Both the position numbers and the translations under genes were made by a program. Shown one piece after another: positions 1-7,145 of a stretch of 9,129 nucleotides of DNA. The stretch's first letter is position 1. Each line of letters starts with the position of its first letter. The DNA lies in the NCBI GenBank assembly GCA_035622175.1, contig DASPVV010000197.1, positions 1 through 9,129 of the forward strand. The letters run 5' to 3'. Source of the stretch: JAFAGX01 sp035622175 (GTDB taxonomy: Bacteria; Acidobacteriota; Terriglobia; Terriglobales; Acidobacteriaceae). Below the pieces are notes generated by a model. It did no database searches. It was not told where the DNA came from and was given only the letters and a program-made list of their open reading frames with translations.

Positions 1-117
1 CTAGGGACATGGATTCAAAATGGCGATTGTCTGGACCAGACTTTCGCACGCTGACGCCGCACCAAAGTTAGGAGTTGCAAAAGCACCTCGGCGGGAACGA
101 TAGTCATTGGAGAGATT

Positions 118-2430
118 ATGTACCGAATTATGGTCGCTTCAGCCTTTTTGACAATTGTGTCATTGGGGACTCTTGCACAAGAATCAAAGAACACAGCCAC
201 GGTCCCCGCGATTCCGCTGCAACCGCTGGCACAGCAGGTCCACCAGATCGAAAATGCTCTAGCCTACCTCGGCCAACCCTTTTCGGCAGAGGAACTAGCC
301 GGAATTGACGAAGCCGTGGCTGACCCGAGCGACTCCAAAGCGGTCGAGCGGCTACAGCGCCTTCTGGATCCCCTCGTCCTGGCTATCGTACAGATCAACG
401 CAGAAAGTCGCGTAAAAGTTGAGGCTGGTCCCGCTAAGCCCGAACTGGTCGAGGCTGGAACCCGCCTGTTCTTGGTTAAGGTGATCAATGATGCGGGGGT
501 GACAGCTCAACTCAAGGTGGAGAGCCCAAATTCAGGAGATGTGTATATTCAATCCACCGGCGACCCGGAGCCGGCGATGGAGCTTACACCGCGACAAGCT
601 GCTGACCGCTGGGCCAACCTTTCCTTATATTCGCTTCCGGCCACTTCGTGGGCTAGCATTTCTCTCTACCAGAATCCTCCAATGGTTCCACGGCTCTCCG
701 GTTTGGCGGTTGAATATCAGATCCTTGCCATATACAGTCGCGACGCGGGCCAAAGATCGGCCCTTTTCAGCTTCAATGTGGGCCAGGGAACTCAGGATAT
801 TGGCTTTCGAAACGACATGACGATTCTGTTCACGGTGTACCCAGCGCACCCAGTAATTTTCCGCGTGCGAGACGAGAACGGAGAACCCGGTATGGCTTCG
901 TTTATTGTTCGCGACAAGCTGGATCGTCTTTATCCGAACCCATCGAAGCGGCTGGCGCCAGATTTCTTTTTTCAACCGCAGGTTTACCGCGCTGACGGAG
1001 AGACCCTACGCCTGCCCGAGGGCCAATACACTGTAACTTACACTGGTGGTCCTGAGTATATTACACAGCAAAAGGACTTCACGGTGGATGCGAAAGGGCC
1101 TTCTGAAGTCGCATTCCAACTCGAGCGGTGGATTGATCCAACTGTATATGGCTGGTACTCCGGCGACCATCATATCCACGCAGCGGGCTGTAGGCACTAC
1201 CAGAACCCAGCCGAGGGTGTGTTGCCAGATGACATGATGCGCCAAGTTCGTGGTGAGCGCCTGAACGTCAGTTCTGTTCTAACCTGGGGACCCGATTATT
1301 ACTTCCAGAAGCAGTTTTTCTCCGGACACGACCATCCTCTCTCCACTCAACGTCAGCTTCTGCACTACGACCTCGAGGTCTCAGGATTTCCTTCGAGCCA
1401 CGCTGGGCACCTGGTGCTACTAAACCTAAAGGATCAGGATTATCCCGGAACCAAGCGGTTGACGGATTGGCCGACGTGGGACTTGCCAATCCTGCGCTGG
1501 GCGAAGGAGCAGGGTGCGGTCGTCGGATTCGCGCATTCTGGGTGGGGCTTGGCGGTCCCGACGAGGGAACTCCCGAACTATGAGGTCCCGGGATTCGATG
1601 GAATCGGGGCCAACGAATACATCGTTGACGTCACTGAGCCGGACGCTGTTGACTTTATTTCTGCCGTAGATACTCCTTACGTCTGGGAACTCAACATCTG
1701 GTACCACACTCTGAACTTGGGATTTCGCACCAGAATCGCTGGCGAAACTGACTTTCCTTGCATTTACGACAGCCGCGTCGGGATGGGCCGAACCTATGCT
1801 TCGGTATCTGCCCCAATCAGCTATAGCAAGTGGCTAGATGCCTTGAAGGCCGGTCGAAGCTATGTATCCGAAGGGAAGACGCACCTGATGAACTTCACTG
1901 TAGGCGGCGTACTCGTCGGAGAAGGAAATAGCGAGCTTCAGCTAGCTTCCGGATCCAAGGTGTCGGTGACGCTGCAGGCAGCGGCGTACCTTCCGGAGCG
2001 TCCCGATAAGCCTCTGCATGAGTTGCCTTACGATAAACAGCCCTATTGGGATGTCGAGCGAGCGCGCATCGGTGATAGCCGGGCGATCGCGGTCGAAATC
2101 GTGGTCAACGGCAAGGTGGCATCTACCCAAAAGATCACCGCTGACGGGACGATTCGGGAGATGAAATTTGAGGTTCCAATCGAGAGCAGCAGCTGGGTGG
2201 CAGCGCGTGTGATTCCTGCTGCCCACACCAATCCTGTTTTCGTGATTGTAGCTGGCAAACCGATTCGGGTTTCCCGCCGGAGCGCAGAGTGGGCGCTGAA
2301 GGGAGTAAACCAGTGTTGGAGCCAGAAAGCAGCCCGTATTTCACCGGGCGAGATGGGAGAAGCCAGGAAAGCTTACGACCACGCACGCGAAGTCTATCAG
2401 CAATTGCTTCGTGAGAGTGTACCGGATTAG
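118..2430 (+). CDS. Secreted CehA/McbA-like metallohydrolase with PHP domain (770 aa)
   Basis: The protein resembles the CehA/McbA family of PHP-superfamily metal-dependent hydrolases, which are numerous in acidobacteria; the natural substrate cannot be told from sequence. Residues 1-20 form a signal peptide (MYRIMVASAFLTIVSLGTLA, then QES), so it is probably exported. Residues about 30-335 are an N-terminal beta-rich region of unknown role. The metal site begins at WYSGDHHIHA, a D-x-H-x-H motif with D350, H352 and H354. It continues with H473 in GFAHSGWG and D545 in GETDFP, all plausible metal ligands. The C-terminus (about 740-765) is a helical tail containing EWALKGVNQCW and YDHAREVYQQLL. 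The start is supported by GGAGAG at 109-114, three bases before the ATG. The reading frame is intact. It lies 503 bp upstream of the GH2 gene on the same strand, too far for tight coupling. Family assignment is firm at the fold level; enzymatic activity is inferred. Confidence 0.85.
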   Translation: MYRIMVASAFLTIVSLGTLAQESKNTATVPAIPLQPLAQQVHQIENALAYLGQPFSAEELAGIDEAVADPSDSKAVERLQRLLDPLVLAIVQINAESRVKVEAGPAKPELVEAGTRLFLVKVINDAGVTAQLKVESPNSGDVYIQSTGDPEPAMELTPRQAADRWANLSLYSLPATSWASISLYQNPPMVPRLSGLAVEYQILAIYSRDAGQRSALFSFNVGQGTQDIGFRNDMTILFTVYPAHPVIFRVRDENGEPGMASFIVRDKLDRLYPNPSKRLAPDFFFQPQVYRADGETLRLPEGQYTVTYTGGPEYITQQKDFTVDAKGPSEVAFQLERWIDPTVYGWYSGDHHIHAAGCRHYQNPAEGVLPDDMMRQVRGERLNVSSVLTWGPDYYFQKQFFSGHDHPLSTQRQLLHYDLEVSGFPSSHAGHLVLLNLKDQDYPGTKRLTDWPTWDLPILRWAKEQGAVVGFAHSGWGLAVPTRELPNYEVPGFDGIGANEYIVDVTEPDAVDFISAVDTPYVWELNIWYHTLNLGFRTRIAGETDFPCIYDSRVGMGRTYASVSAPISYSKWLDALKAGRSYVSEGKTHLMNFTVGGVLVGEGNSELQLASGSKVSVTLQAAAYLPERPDKPLHELPYDKQPYWDVERARIGDSRAIAVEIVVNGKVASTQKITADGTIREMKFEVPIESSSWVAARVIPAAHTNPVFVIVAGKPIRVSRRSAEWALKGVNQCWSQKAARISPGEMGEARKAYDHAREVYQQLLRESVPD

Positions 2431-2933
2431 CCGTTCACACGGACCGAGCATCCAGTTGATGTCTCCTGGGTCCCCTAAGATTGACGGTGCAAGGCGGCAA
2501 CAGAGCCCCAAGCATTAAACACCTTCGTCTCGACCTTCGTCGCGCACGTAGGTGGCCGGGGCGGGCAGCGAGATCTTGACACAGTGCGCAGTGGTTCAAA
2601 GAAGTTCTCCGCCGGAACCACATCTTTCTCACCAAGTGGCGGGAGGTAGCTAGGGTCCAGTAATACTGGGGGCACGCACTTCCAAGCCGAAATCGGTCAC
2701 GAGAAGATCGTGGAAGTATGGGAGTTGGACTGTACTGTTGCGGAAGACGTCCAGTGAAATGAGCCCGATCCCCCCCGTCGAGGATCAATGAATCAGGCCC
2801 AGCAGGGTTGCAGAACGGGACTTTGGAGCGTGTTAACGATCGAGTTTGCGGGCAAATGTGGAGCACACCCCAAAATAGTCCGCGGAGGGCTTCTCATCCC
2901 CCAAAACCCATATGAATTTCGGGAGAGCCAAAT
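2431..2933. other. 503-bp spacer without a convincing gene
   Basis: The spacer separates the PHP protein gene from the GH2 gene. I see no RNA gene and no clear terminator hairpin with a T-run. TTGACA at 2576-2581 has no acceptable -10 box 16-18 bases downstream. On the minus strand, 2650-2784 stays open for about 45 codons and reads like protein (GLISLDVFRNSTVQLPYFHD, then LLVTDFGLEV). A second open stretch in another frame (about 2475-2675) contains VPAENFFEPL. This might be a frameshifted relic of an unrecognised minus-strand gene, but no family can be named. A run of seven C (2770-2776) lies inside it. The GH2 ribosome binding site GGGAGAG sits at 2921-2927. Confidence 0.5.
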
Positions 2934-5693
2934 ATGAGAACCGCATGCCTCCTCGGTTTGATGGTGCATTTCCTGTTCTCCGCAGGTTTTGGCAAAACCC
3001 AGTCTGGGTCGCTCGACGTCTCAAGTTCCGCTCTCTGGAATCTTGACCAAGGCTGGTTTATCCAATCTTCCGCCAAGGTGACCGAATCCGGCGCGGTCAT
3101 CTCGGCGCCTTCCTTCAATCCGACGGGTTGGATTCCAGCGACTGTGCCATCAACGGTCTTGGCGGCCTTGGTAAGGAACGGTGAATATCCCGACCCATAT
3201 TTTGGCGGGAACCTGGCCGCTATCCCAGGAACGGACTACGTGTCCTCATGGCTAAACGAATACCCTGAGCGAGACCTAGGCGCTCGTGAAGAGCCTCCCG
3301 TTTCGGAAGGTATCAATTTTTCGAATGTGCCCACGCCAGCGGACAGTCCCTTTAAGCCTGCGTGGTGGTACCGCAAGGTTTTCGAATTGCCGCAAGGCGC
3401 GACGGGCACGCATCTCTGGTTGCACTTCGATGGCATCAACTATCGGGCCGAAATCTGGTTGAACGGCCACCGTGTAGCCGGCCCGGATCGCGTGGCCGGT
3501 GCCTGGCGTCTCTTCTGCTTTGAGGTGACGGGATTAGTTCACCCCGGCGGCGACAACATTCTGGCGGTCGCCGTGTCACCACCCGAGGCCGACGACCTTG
3601 GCATAACGTGGGTTGATTGGAACCCCGCTCCCCCGGACAAGGATATGGGATTGTGGCGGCGCGTCTATTTGTCATCGACCGGGCCAGTCGCCGTGCGGGA
3701 TGTCCAGGTTCTTTCCCGATTAGACCTGCCTTCATTGGAGGTGGCGCACTTGACTGTGCGCGCAACGGTTGAAAACAGTTCGGGAGAACCCATTCATGGC
3801 ACCCTCTCGGGATGGATTGGCGACATTAAGTTCCATCAGCCGGTTCACCTCAACGCGAAGGTCACTCGCGAGATCACCCTTTCTCCCGCGGAGTATCCAC
3901 AGCTTAATTTGCGCAAACCACGGCTTTGGTGGCCCATCGACATAGGCCCCCAAAACTTGCACAAGCTGCATTTAGAGTTCGACATCGGAGACAGCCATTC
4001 TGACCAGCAGGAACTCTCTTTTGGAATTCGGGAAGTCACTTCCCAAATCAACGAGCATGGTGACGTGCAATTCGCAGTGAACGGGCACAAGATCCTGATA
4101 CGCGGCGCGGGCTGGGCCCCCGATATGATGTTACGCGAGGACGCGGGAAGGACCGAGACGGAAATCCGCTACGTCCATGACATGCATTTGAATGCTATTC
4201 GTCTCGAAGGGAAGATTGAGACCGATCACTTTCTTGACCTGTGCGACCGTTACGGGATTCTGGTGATGGCGGGGTGGTCTTGCTGTGACCAGTGGGAAAT
4301 GTGGGAGCGTTGGAAGCCTGAAAACTACGCGATCGCGGCGGCGTCGCTGCGCGACCAGTTAAACCGCTTGCGAAACCACCCTTCTGTGCTGAATTGGATG
4401 TATGGAAGCGATAAAACGCCGCCGCCGAGAGTTGAGCAGATCTATCTTCGGGTGCTTCGTCAAGTGCACTGGCCGAATCCCCACCAGAGCACCTCCGACG
4501 CAACACCCTCGAGGCTGACCGGACTTACGGGCTTCAAGGGCCATATAAACGGCCACTGGGGTCCCTATGACTACGTTCCCCCGAGCTACTGGCTGTTGGA
4601 CCACACACGTGGTGGTGCGTGGGGATTCAACACGGAAACTGGTCCTGGAGTTGATGTGCCGGGGCTCGAAAGCCTCCGCGAATTTCTGCCTGAAGATAGG
4701 CTGTGGCCAATCAACGAAGAATGGCTGCTTCACGCAGATGGCGAGGTGTGCCGCAGGAACCTGTTGGGGTCCTACCGTAAGGCACTCCAGGCGCGCTATG
4801 GCTCCCCCGCAGACCTTCAAGATTTTCTCCGCAAAGTCCAGGCGATGGATTACGAAAGCGAGCGCGCCATGTTCGAAGCCTACGGCCGGAACAAGTATCT
4901 TTCGACCGGTGTGATCCATTGGATGTTGAACAATGCTTGGCCGTCCGTCGTCTGGAATCTTTATGACTATTACCTGCGGACCGGGGGTGCCTACTTCGGA
5001 ACCAAAAAAGGGTGCGAGCCTTTGCACATACAGTATTCCTATGATGACGACTCGGTGGTGGTTGTAAACTCGTACCACCGCAAATTTGAGGGTCTGCGTA
5101 TCGAAGCCGAAATCCTCGGTTCGGATTCTAAGTCCAGATTCTCAAAGTCATCAGTGATGGAAATTGCGGCCGATTCCAGCACACGGATTTTTTTCATCCC
5201 CAGGCTGAAGGGTCTGACTCCAACTTACTTTCTCAAGCTGACACTCCGCGACCCGCGCGGGGAGACGAAGAGTTCAAACTTCTACTGGCTATCCACAAAA
5301 CGCGATCAATTTGACTGGGCACAAACCCATGGGTACTTTACGCCCATCATCGCATACTCCGATGTTACAGATTTGAATCATCTTCCGATAGTCGCCCTGA
5401 GTGCTACAACCCAGAGCGAAACCCATCAAGGCGAGGATACGGTCCGTGTTACCCTCGTTAATCCCGGTCCCAACCTGGCTTTTTCCGTACATCTTCGCGT
5501 CTTGAAGGGCAACGGAGGACCTGAATTAATACCCACCTTCTGGTCTGATAACTACGTTGAACTCATGCCGACGGAACATAAAGATGTAACTGCGACTTAC
5601 TCACATCGAGATTTGGGCTCGTCTCGACCGGTCTTAGCAGTGGAAGGATGGAACGTGGCTGGCAACGAAGTGGCAATCGGGAACCAGGAATAA
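2934..5693 (+). CDS. Secreted glycoside hydrolase family 2, exo-beta-D-glucosaminidase-like (919 aa)
   Basis: Likely releases terminal beta-1,4-linked residues, probably D-glucosamine from chitosan-type oligomers, outside the cytoplasm. A signal peptide covers residues 1 to about 20 (MRTACLLGLMVHFLFSAGFG). Approximate layout: sugar-binding jelly roll 35-215 (FDGINYRAEIWLNGHRVAG), Ig-like domain 225-345, TIM barrel 350-705, then C-terminal beta-sandwich regions. Barrel motifs match the CsxA-type subfamily: NAIRLEGKIE (420-429), GWSCCDQWEMWERW, NHPSVLNWMYGSD with D493 as probable acid/base, GFNTETG with E568 as probable nucleophile, and HWMLNNAWPSVVWNLYDYY. Most GH2 enzymes carry N-E as acid/base; G-S-D here is diagnostic of exo-glucosaminidases, and the D-E spacing of 75 is close to that in CsxA. 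Length fits the family. The start has GGGAGAG six bases upstream. Substrate specificity is inferred from these motifs; a beta-mannosidase is the main alternative. Confidence 0.9.
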   Translation: MRTACLLGLMVHFLFSAGFGKTQSGSLDVSSSALWNLDQGWFIQSSAKVTESGAVISAPSFNPTGWIPATVPSTVLAALVRNGEYPDPYFGGNLAAIPGTDYVSSWLNEYPERDLGAREEPPVSEGINFSNVPTPADSPFKPAWWYRKVFELPQGATGTHLWLHFDGINYRAEIWLNGHRVAGPDRVAGAWRLFCFEVTGLVHPGGDNILAVAVSPPEADDLGITWVDWNPAPPDKDMGLWRRVYLSSTGPVAVRDVQVLSRLDLPSLEVAHLTVRATVENSSGEPIHGTLSGWIGDIKFHQPVHLNAKVTREITLSPAEYPQLNLRKPRLWWPIDIGPQNLHKLHLEFDIGDSHSDQQELSFGIREVTSQINEHGDVQFAVNGHKILIRGAGWAPDMMLREDAGRTETEIRYVHDMHLNAIRLEGKIETDHFLDLCDRYGILVMAGWSCCDQWEMWERWKPENYAIAAASLRDQLNRLRNHPSVLNWMYGSDKTPPPRVEQIYLRVLRQVHWPNPHQSTSDATPSRLTGLTGFKGHINGHWGPYDYVPPSYWLLDHTRGGAWGFNTETGPGVDVPGLESLREFLPEDRLWPINEEWLLHADGEVCRRNLLGSYRKALQARYGSPADLQDFLRKVQAMDYESERAMFEAYGRNKYLSTGVIHWMLNNAWPSVVWNLYDYYLRTGGAYFGTKKGCEPLHIQYSYDDDSVVVVNSYHRKFEGLRIEAEILGSDSKSRFSKSSVMEIAADSSTRIFFIPRLKGLTPTYFLKLTLRDPRGETKSSNFYWLSTKRDQFDWAQTHGYFTPIIAYSDVTDLNHLPIVALSATTQSETHQGEDTVRVTLVNPGPNLAFSVHLRVLKGNGGPELIPTFWSDNYVELMPTEHKDVTATYSHRDLGSSRPVLAVEGWNVAGNEVAIGNQE

Positions 5694-6158
5694 ATTTGAT
5701 CGGGTGGTTTCTGTGAAAAATGCGAGTTGAAGAGGGCAGCAAGGTCGTGGTGCCTCCGGCAATGCAGAGGAGAATGGAATCGTGAAGCGCCTCATGTTCC
5801 TCAAATTGGCGGGCACTGCTATGGCCGAGCTTGGTATGCCTCGATCGGGTCGCGCCAAGGTAAGTGAATCGTGCCTGCGTGCCGCGTCGGAATTGCGGCT
5901 GGCCGGCATGAATCTCACGGAGCTGGGTCCGTGCAATCTCGGTGTGTCGGAGCGAGCACTGATGTTATGCGACTTCATACTTATTCGAGGGTTAGAATCC
6001 CTCCCTCTCCGAGGAGGGGCCGTTAACAGGAAAGGTATAAGGGAAATTTGGACCTCCCGCACGGCGGCAAATCTCAGCAGAAATTCCCGTGGTGCGACCT
6101 TTTTTCGGCTGCGGTGGCAACGCCGCTGCAGCCCGACTGCACAGCGGAACTGGCGCAA
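5694..6158. other. 465-bp gene-free region carrying a tRNA fragment
   Basis: Two overlapping ORFs here (about 5782-6228 on + and 5634-6158 on -) have no recognisable domain. The minus frame contains RGRDSNPR, the well-known artefact of translating across a tRNA T arm. The only supported element is the tRNA-Ser 3' fragment at 5987-6011. A GC-rich stem (GGCTGC at 6107-6112 with GCAGCC at 6128-6133) lies about 25-50 bases past the toxin stop codon. On the toxin-coding strand it is followed by A rather than U, so it is not a typical intrinsic terminator. Confidence 0.6.
5987..6011 (+). other. tRNA-Ser 3' fragment (probable att-site remnant)
   Basis: These 25 bases read as the 3' quarter of a tRNA: a T stem GAGGG/CCCTC (5987-5991 with 5999-6003), a seven-base loop TTAGAAT, a seven-base acceptor 3' strand CCTCTCC (6004-6010) and discriminator G (6011), as is usual for serine tRNA. 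The conserved C of the TTC loop motif is A here. The next bases are AGG, not CCA. No matching 5' acceptor strand (GGAGAGG) or anticodon arm lies in the preceding ~90 bases, so it is a fragment, not a tRNA gene. Such 3' pieces are typical attR sites left by integrases that use a tRNA gene. The partner intact tRNA is not in the window. Confidence 0.7.
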
Positions 6159-6647
6159 TCAACGTTTTCGCCTCCGACCAGTTTTCCCGAACATGCGCGA
6201 ATCATATGCAAGCGGCACCGGTTCCTGAATGACTATTCGGCTGAACTCTGGATGCGCCGGGTTGATAAGCCAATTGTGCTCGGTCGATGCAAGGACGGAG
6301 GGCGCCAGCAGCAAACAGGTTTGTCCCTTTCGGACGAATTCATCGCCGATCGCGGCGAGCTCCGGCGGTACCGCCGGAGCTCGCCAATCCGCAGGCAGGA
6401 GGCTAATTTCGACGAGTTCCCGGGTCAAATCATCGGGCACTTCCGCTATAGCCAAGACGAGATCGAGGGGCGGATCGTCCTTATCGAGGTGGACAAAATA
6501 CTCCAGTAGCGCAAGCGACTGGTGCTCTGAGGTGTAGCTGAGGCGGATGCCCGGACTCGACCATCGCCCACCGTATCGGTAAGCGCCTTCGCCATCGAAA
6601 GGAGTGCGGGCGTACTTCTTGCGCAGGACTCTGTATACGCGGCTCAA
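6159..6647 (-). CDS. RES-domain toxin, NAD+-degrading family (162 aa)
   Basis: Toxin of an Xre-RES (MbcT/MbcA-type) type II toxin-antitoxin pair. Characterised RES toxins consume NAD+ by phosphorolysis or hydrolysis and stop growth until the antitoxin binds. The family's polar residues are present: R28 in YGGRWSSPG, Y38 in LSYTSE, E49 in LALLEYFVH and S117 in LAPSVLAS, followed by the usual HNWLINPAHPEF (124-135). The length of 162 residues is normal and the frame is intact, so the toxin looks active. The initiation codon is TTG (6647-6645), whose first bases overlap the antitoxin stop as TTGA. GGCGGAG lies four bases upstream, so translation probably depends on ribosomes finishing the antitoxin. 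The C-terminal tail is basic (GRRRKR). A 32-bp palindrome lies inside the gene at 6354-6385. Confidence 0.9.
   Translation of the reverse strand: MSRVYRVLRKKYARTPFDGEGAYRYGGRWSSPGIRLSYTSEHQSLALLEYFVHLDKDDPPLDLVLAIAEVPDDLTRELVEISLLPADWRAPAVPPELAAIGDEFVRKGQTCLLLAPSVLASTEHNWLINPAHPEFSRIVIQEPVPLAYDSRMFGKTGRRRKR
6354..6385. repeat. Perfect 32-bp palindrome inside the toxin gene
   Basis: The left half, GGCGAGCTCCGGCGGT (6354-6369), is followed directly by its exact reverse complement (6370-6385) with no spacer. It encodes RAPAVPPELA (about residues 89-98) of the RES toxin, a region that aligns with ordinary family sequence, so it does not look like a foreign insertion. In toxin mRNA it could form a very stable hairpin. 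Confidence 0.95.
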
Positions 6648-7081
6648 CTCACTCCGCCGTAGGCGATACGGCCAAGAACGTTCTCGACCTGCCGCGCACC
6701 CAACTCGGTATCGAGTGCCTCGATTGGAGCGATGCCTCCCAAAGCGCGGTTCGGACGCTTTAGCCAGCGGACGGCTCTTTCGTGGTCACCGATGAACTCG
6801 TTGGCCAAAGCAATGATTCGCGCCAAGCGGTAAAGCCGGTCGGATTCGTAACGCGCCAATCTGCCGCTGCGCCGCCGGCGCTGAAGGCTTCGTGGAGACA
6901 AGTCAAGAGCTGCGGCGAGTTCTTTCAATGTCAATTCAGACGCCCGCATTAGCTCCTCAACTACGCCCGGAGGGAAGCCTTTCCGGATGGCTTCACGCAT
7001 ATCTTCTTCGCTGTCCAGAGTCCGGCCGAGGGTGTGTTTGCCGCCGAGTTCCTCAATTACGGCTTGGAGGTTTGTTGCCAT
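6644..7081 (-). CDS. Xre/MbcA/ParS-type antitoxin with toxin-binding (DUF2384) domain (145 aa)
   Basis: Neutralises the downstream RES toxin and is expected to repress its own promoter. Residues 1-45 form the N-terminal part (LGGKHTLGRTLDSEEDM). Residues about 50-72 hold the helix-turn-helix (LTLKELAAALDLSPRSLQRR). The C-terminal part (about 88-145) is the MbcA/ParS toxin-binding domain, with FIGDHERAVRWLKRPNRALGG and PIEALDTELGARQVENVLGR. Length and domain order are typical. The ATG at 7081-7079 is chosen because the family motif LGG begins soon after it and the promoter sits immediately upstream. There is no Shine-Dalgarno sequence, and the transcript is probably leaderless (see promoter). 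The next in-frame ATG (codon 28) would remove conserved sequence. Its TGA stop overlaps the toxin's TTG start. Confidence 0.92.
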   Translation of the reverse strand: MATNLQAVIEELGGKHTLGRTLDSEEDMREAIRKGFPPGVVEELMRASELTLKELAAALDLSPRSLQRRRRSGRLARYESDRLYRLARIIALANEFIGDHERAVRWLKRPNRALGGIAPIEALDTELGARQVENVLGRIAYGGVS

Positions 7082-7108
7082 TTGTCGCTAATGATAGCGA
7101 CAAATGGC
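7077..7108. promoter_or_regulatory. Inverted-repeat operator of the toxin-antitoxin operon
   Basis: Perfect 14-bp arms, GCCATTTGTCGCTA (7077-7090) and its exact complement (7095-7108), flank the four-base spacer ATGA. The repeat covers the -10 box, the probable transcription start and the antitoxin start codon. A two-fold symmetric site at this position is what a dimeric Xre-family antitoxin would bind to autorepress. The symmetry is seen directly; binding is inferred. Confidence 0.85.
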
Positions 7109-7119
7109 GCTCATGTCAA
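7082..7119 (-). promoter_or_regulatory. Sigma70-type promoter of the antitoxin-toxin operon
   Basis: On the minus strand a perfect -35 TTGACA (7119-7114) is followed by exactly 17 bases and then TATCAT as -10 (7096-7091), one mismatch from consensus. Nine bases separate the -10 from the antitoxin ATG. Transcription would therefore start about one to three bases before the ATG, giving an essentially leaderless mRNA. This agrees with the absence of a ribosome binding site. Confidence 0.8.
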
Positions 7120-7145
7120 CTAGGGGACTCGCCTGGCGACTCTAG

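Noticed and set aside
2576..2604. TTGACA in the spacer, considered as a promoter for the GH2 gene
   Set aside because: No TATAAT-like hexamer occurs at 16-18 bases downstream, and the distance to the GH2 start is over 300 bases.
4359..5078. 239-residue open frame on the minus strand
   Set aside because: It lies wholly within the GH2 gene opposite its catalytic domain, shows no domain of its own and is a shadow of a strongly supported gene.
5900..6011. Possible complete tRNA-Ser gene
   Set aside because: The 3' quarter is clear, but no GGAGAGG acceptor strand, D arm or anticodon arm is found in the preceding sequence, so only a fragment is called.
6107..6133. GC-rich hairpin near a run of six T, considered as a terminator
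   Set aside because: The T-run precedes the stem on the plus strand, and the minus-strand transcript of the toxin would have A, not U, after the stem.
5634..6158. 174-residue minus-strand ORF containing RGRDSNPR
   Set aside because: RDSNPR is the recurrent artefact of translating the complement of a tRNA T arm, and here it maps exactly to the tRNA-Ser fragment. The ORF also runs into the end of the GH2 gene.
5782..6228. 148-residue plus-strand ORF
   Set aside because: It reads through the tRNA fragment and into the 3' end of the toxin gene on the other strand, has no ribosome site of note and no recognisable domain.
6048..6509. 153-residue plus-strand ORF opposite the RES toxin
   Set aside because: Antisense shadow of a gene with clear RES-family motifs.
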